Below are positions 32,785-34,438 of a stretch of 34,438 nt of DNA, piece after piece (position 1 is the first letter of the stretch; every line of letters starts with the position of its first letter). Made by a program: the position numbers and the translations under genes. The notes under the pieces were generated by a model, which was given only the letters and a program-made list of their open reading frames with translations, had not been told where the DNA came from and did no database searches. This DNA is from OMOG01 sp041485845. Lineage in GTDB: Bacteria; Acidobacteriota; Terriglobia; Bryobacterales; Bryobacteraceae. The stretch is from the NCBI GenBank assembly GCA_041485845.1, contig JBGPKH010000015.1, forward strand, positions 1 through 34,438, written 5' to 3'.

Positions 32785-33063
32785 GTTCCAGGCCACTACC
32801 AGGGCGGACCAGAAATTCAAAAACACGATGACCCGCGGCCGTCTGAATTTCAGGGACAGGGCCGCCAGCAACACTGCCATGATCTTGGAGATCAGAAGTC
32901 CTGCCAGCGGACCGGCTTGAATGAGACGCCCGATGAACACGCTGCCTTCGGCGGCCCCGATCTGCAATCCGATCATGGTGGTCAGCAGATCGAGTACTTG
33001 CAGCGCCACGAACAGGCTCAGAGAGGGGCGGGGAAAAGGTCTTCCGAGGATGAAAGTAGACAT
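32743..33063 (-). CDS. DUF5658 family membrane protein
   Basis: A 106-residue protein with about three transmembrane helices (LFVALQVLDLLTTMIGLQIG, LAGLLISKIMAVLLAALSL, FLNFWSALVVAWNLLMIVLT). The first helix with its LQVLDLLTT pattern matches DUF5658. Function unknown. It is convergent with and slightly overlaps hemG, so the two mRNAs share an antisense tail. Confidence 0.75.
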   Translation of the reverse strand: MSTFILGRPFPRPSLSLFVALQVLDLLTTMIGLQIGAAEGSVFIGRLIQAGPLAGLLISKIMAVLLAALSLKFRRPRVIVFLNFWSALVVAWNLLMIVLTGLGVHL

Positions 33064-33139
33064 CGATCAGGCGACAATTGTCCCAGTTTGACGCGCGCTG
33101 GTCTACCCTTCCTTTCGTTAACGGGAGTTGGTCAACAGC

Positions 33140-33566
33140 TCAGGCATCAAGGTCGCGAAAGAGCGCCCGGAACCCTTCTTGCTCAAAATGACGGTCGTTG
33201 GTCAGCGCTTCTGTGATCCCCTCTTTGCGCATCGTCTGCATGGAAACGCAATCGGTCAGGCTGTAACCTTTGTCCGGCCGCGCGCGGTAGAGTTCCAGGC
33301 CCGCAAGAAAGGACTCCCGGCTTTGTGGAACGACCAATACGGCGGGATCCTTGATGAGATCAGCCACATTGCTTCCGGCCCGGACCCGGACACTGGGCCG
33401 CGCGCTGGCGAAGAAAGCCAGATATTCGGCGAGCACCTCATCTGTGGTCACAATTCTGTCCGGCGCGATGGAGCGACTAACTAAGGTCCATGGCGCGCTC
33501 ATGGGCCGCACCTTCGGTGCTGGTCAGGGCCGCCCAATAGAACGTGTCGGCGAAGACTGCTTTCAC
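33140..33566 (-). pseudogene. VapC-type PIN toxin interrupted by a 4-bp duplication
   Basis: A GTG start at 33566 gives MKAVFADTFYWAALTSTEGA and AHERAMDLS, then a TAG stop. The second frame continues with RSIAPDRIVTTDEVLAEYLA, GLELYRARPDKGYSLTDCVS and ALTNDRHFEQEGFRALF, the rest of a PIN domain with its acidic residues. The join carries CTAACTAA (33477-33484), a tandem 4-bp duplication; removing one copy gives a seamless AMDLSRSIAP reading frame. The antitoxin upstream is intact (GTGA overlap). Confidence 0.8.
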
Positions 33567-33859
33567 TGATCTCTCTTGGGATGGCCATAGAGGTAATGAT
33601 CGATCTGGCTCGCCCCGTCCCGAGGAAGAAGGGCCAAGTCCTCTGGCGGCACATCCTTCATGTTTTCCGCGATGACTTCCCAGATCGGCCGCAGATCACG
33701 CTTCGGCTCTTCGGGCTCCGCCGGGTTCACAACCGGCGCGGCGGCGAGAATCCTGTCAATAGCCTCGCGCACCAGAGCATCGGCGGAGAGGCCCTTTGCC
33801 TTCGCCATAGAGATCAGCCTGGCTTCTTCCTGAGGTTGCAGCGGCAAAGTAATGGTCAT
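33563..33859 (-). CDS. VapB-type antitoxin
   Basis: A 98-residue protein with an N-terminal ribbon-helix-helix-like region (MTITLPLQPQEEARLISMAK, GLSADALVREAIDRILAA), a Pro/Glu-rich linker and a C-terminal segment (LALLPRDGASQIDHYLYGHP) that would bind the toxin. Its TGA overlaps the GTG of the PIN toxin, which is frameshifted, so the antitoxin is left without a working partner here. Confidence 0.75.
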   Translation of the reverse strand: MTITLPLQPQEEARLISMAKAKGLSADALVREAIDRILAAAPVVNPAEPEEPKRDLRPIWEVIAENMKDVPPEDLALLPRDGASQIDHYLYGHPKRDQ

Positions 33860-33878
33860 TTGGTGGCCCTATTCATCA

Positions 33879-34438
33879 TTATGCCTTAAGAGGTTTGGTG
33901 GCTTCTGATCGAGGAAGGCTTCTGCACGGTGAGCGACCGGAAGCCGTTTTTGATACCTTGGAAATCAGCGGAGCCCCTTCTTGCTTGACCGAATCCAAGA
34001 GTTCCTTCGCTGTTCTGAATTGGTCCGTCCGACCGATCACTGTGGCGATAAGCCGCTGCACCATTCTTCGGAGCAGGTTCATTTCTGTGTAGTCGCCAGC
34101 GTCGGAACCTTCGTGGACAACCTCGTTCCGATAGCAGAAGCCGTCCCGCAAGTATCGGAACACATCCGCTCTCGATTGTTCATCGGAGGCTAACAGCACC
34201 GCCGCCGCACCGCAAATCTTGTCTGTCTTCTGAGGTGTCTTCTGCTCAAACTCAAACAAGGACTCGACGGCGATGATGAGGTTCACCAACTCGTTGTCCT
34301 GTGTCCGCTGGATTTGTGACTCCGCAAACCAGTGAATCGACCGTAATACCGCAACCTGAAGATCGGAGAGTGGCCCATCAAGAGCGCTGGCAATCTTGAA
34401 AACACCAAGCTCTTGCATCTTATCGATAGCCTTTGAAT
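33879..34438 (-). CDS. HEPN-type (Apea-like) protein, N-terminus outside the window
   Basis: At least 185 residues; the frame is open to the window edge, so the start is missing. LRSIHWFAESQIQRTQDNEL, VNLIIAVESLFEFEQ and YLRDGFCYRNEVVHEGSDAG resemble the Apea-like HEPN domain, whose R-x4-6-H motif (here RNEVVH) is an RNase site in several defence and TA proteins. A role as RNase or defence effector is inference; the N-terminal part is needed to judge it. Confidence 0.55.
   Translation of the reverse strand, partial: SKAIDKMQELGVFKIASALDGPLSDLQVAVLRSIHWFAESQIQRTQDNELVNLIIAVESLFEFEQKTPQKTDKICGAAAVLLASDEQSRADVFRYLRDGFCYRNEVVHEGSDAGDYTEMNLLRRMVQRLIATVIGRTDQFRTAKELLDSVKQEGAPLISKVSKTASGRSPCRSLPRSEATKPLKA

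Noticed and set aside
1..34438. CRISPR arrays, tRNA, rRNA, insertion sequence transposases, replication origin
   Set aside because: I looked for regularly spaced repeats, tRNA T-loop patterns and transposase motifs and found none that hold up; the only tandem array is the coding 21-bp repeat in hemH.

Overview
The window is a GC-rich bacterial chromosome segment with tightly packed, often ATGA-overlapping genes. Several gene types point to the Acidobacteriota, probably a Solibacter/Bryobacter-like soil lineage: a long two-component sensor with a Reg_prop propeller and Y_Y_Y domain, a DUF2934 protein, a DUF5658 membrane protein, many small secreted proteins, and abundant toxin-antitoxin (TA) remnants. 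The taxonomic call is inference; there is no rRNA or marker gene here.

Left part (1-13 kb): a ParDE-type TA pair and a YjhG/YagF-type dehydratase, then a small secreted HExxH protein, a PlsC acyltransferase, a decayed GH13 (trehalose synthase-like) remnant, a DUF2934 protein, a tandem pair of secreted Gly-rich helical proteins, YraN, a methyltransferase overlapping a class III aminotransferase, an exported metallo-beta-lactamase-fold hydrolase, a Gfo/Idh/MocA oxidoreductase coupled to a TIM-barrel sugar isomerase/epimerase, a secreted protein and a secreted cyclophilin.

Middle (13-18.5 kb): an intact RHH/PIN TA module with direct-repeat operators, a small membrane protein of uncertain integrity, a possible small RNA with a strong terminator, an M14 metallocarboxypeptidase, and a decay zone holding an antitoxin with a frameshifted RelE toxin and other broken reading frames.

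Centre of interest (18.6-26.1 kb): a lasso-peptide-type RiPP locus. A luciferase-domain (DUF5519-like) protein and an asparagine-synthetase-like lasso cyclase form one plus-strand unit. A PqqD-like recognition protein (B1), a transglutaminase-like leader peptidase (B2) and a 45-residue precursor form a second. The precursor has the Y-x2-P-x-L-x3-G leader motif and a possible Gly1-Asp8 ring. Interleaved on the minus strand are a hybrid-propeller histidine kinase and a NarL-type response regulator, so the peptide genes and a two-component system are physically interlocked. No lasso transporter or isopeptidase is seen.

Right part (26.1-34.4 kb): a frameshifted small gene, a kinase-like protein lacking the N-lobe and catalytic residues but carrying a long coiled coil, a tightly coupled apbE-hemE-hemH-hemG operon in which hemH carries seven in-frame 21-bp repeats right after its start codon, a DUF5658 membrane protein, an antitoxin with a frameshifted PIN toxin, and a partial HEPN-type protein at the edge.
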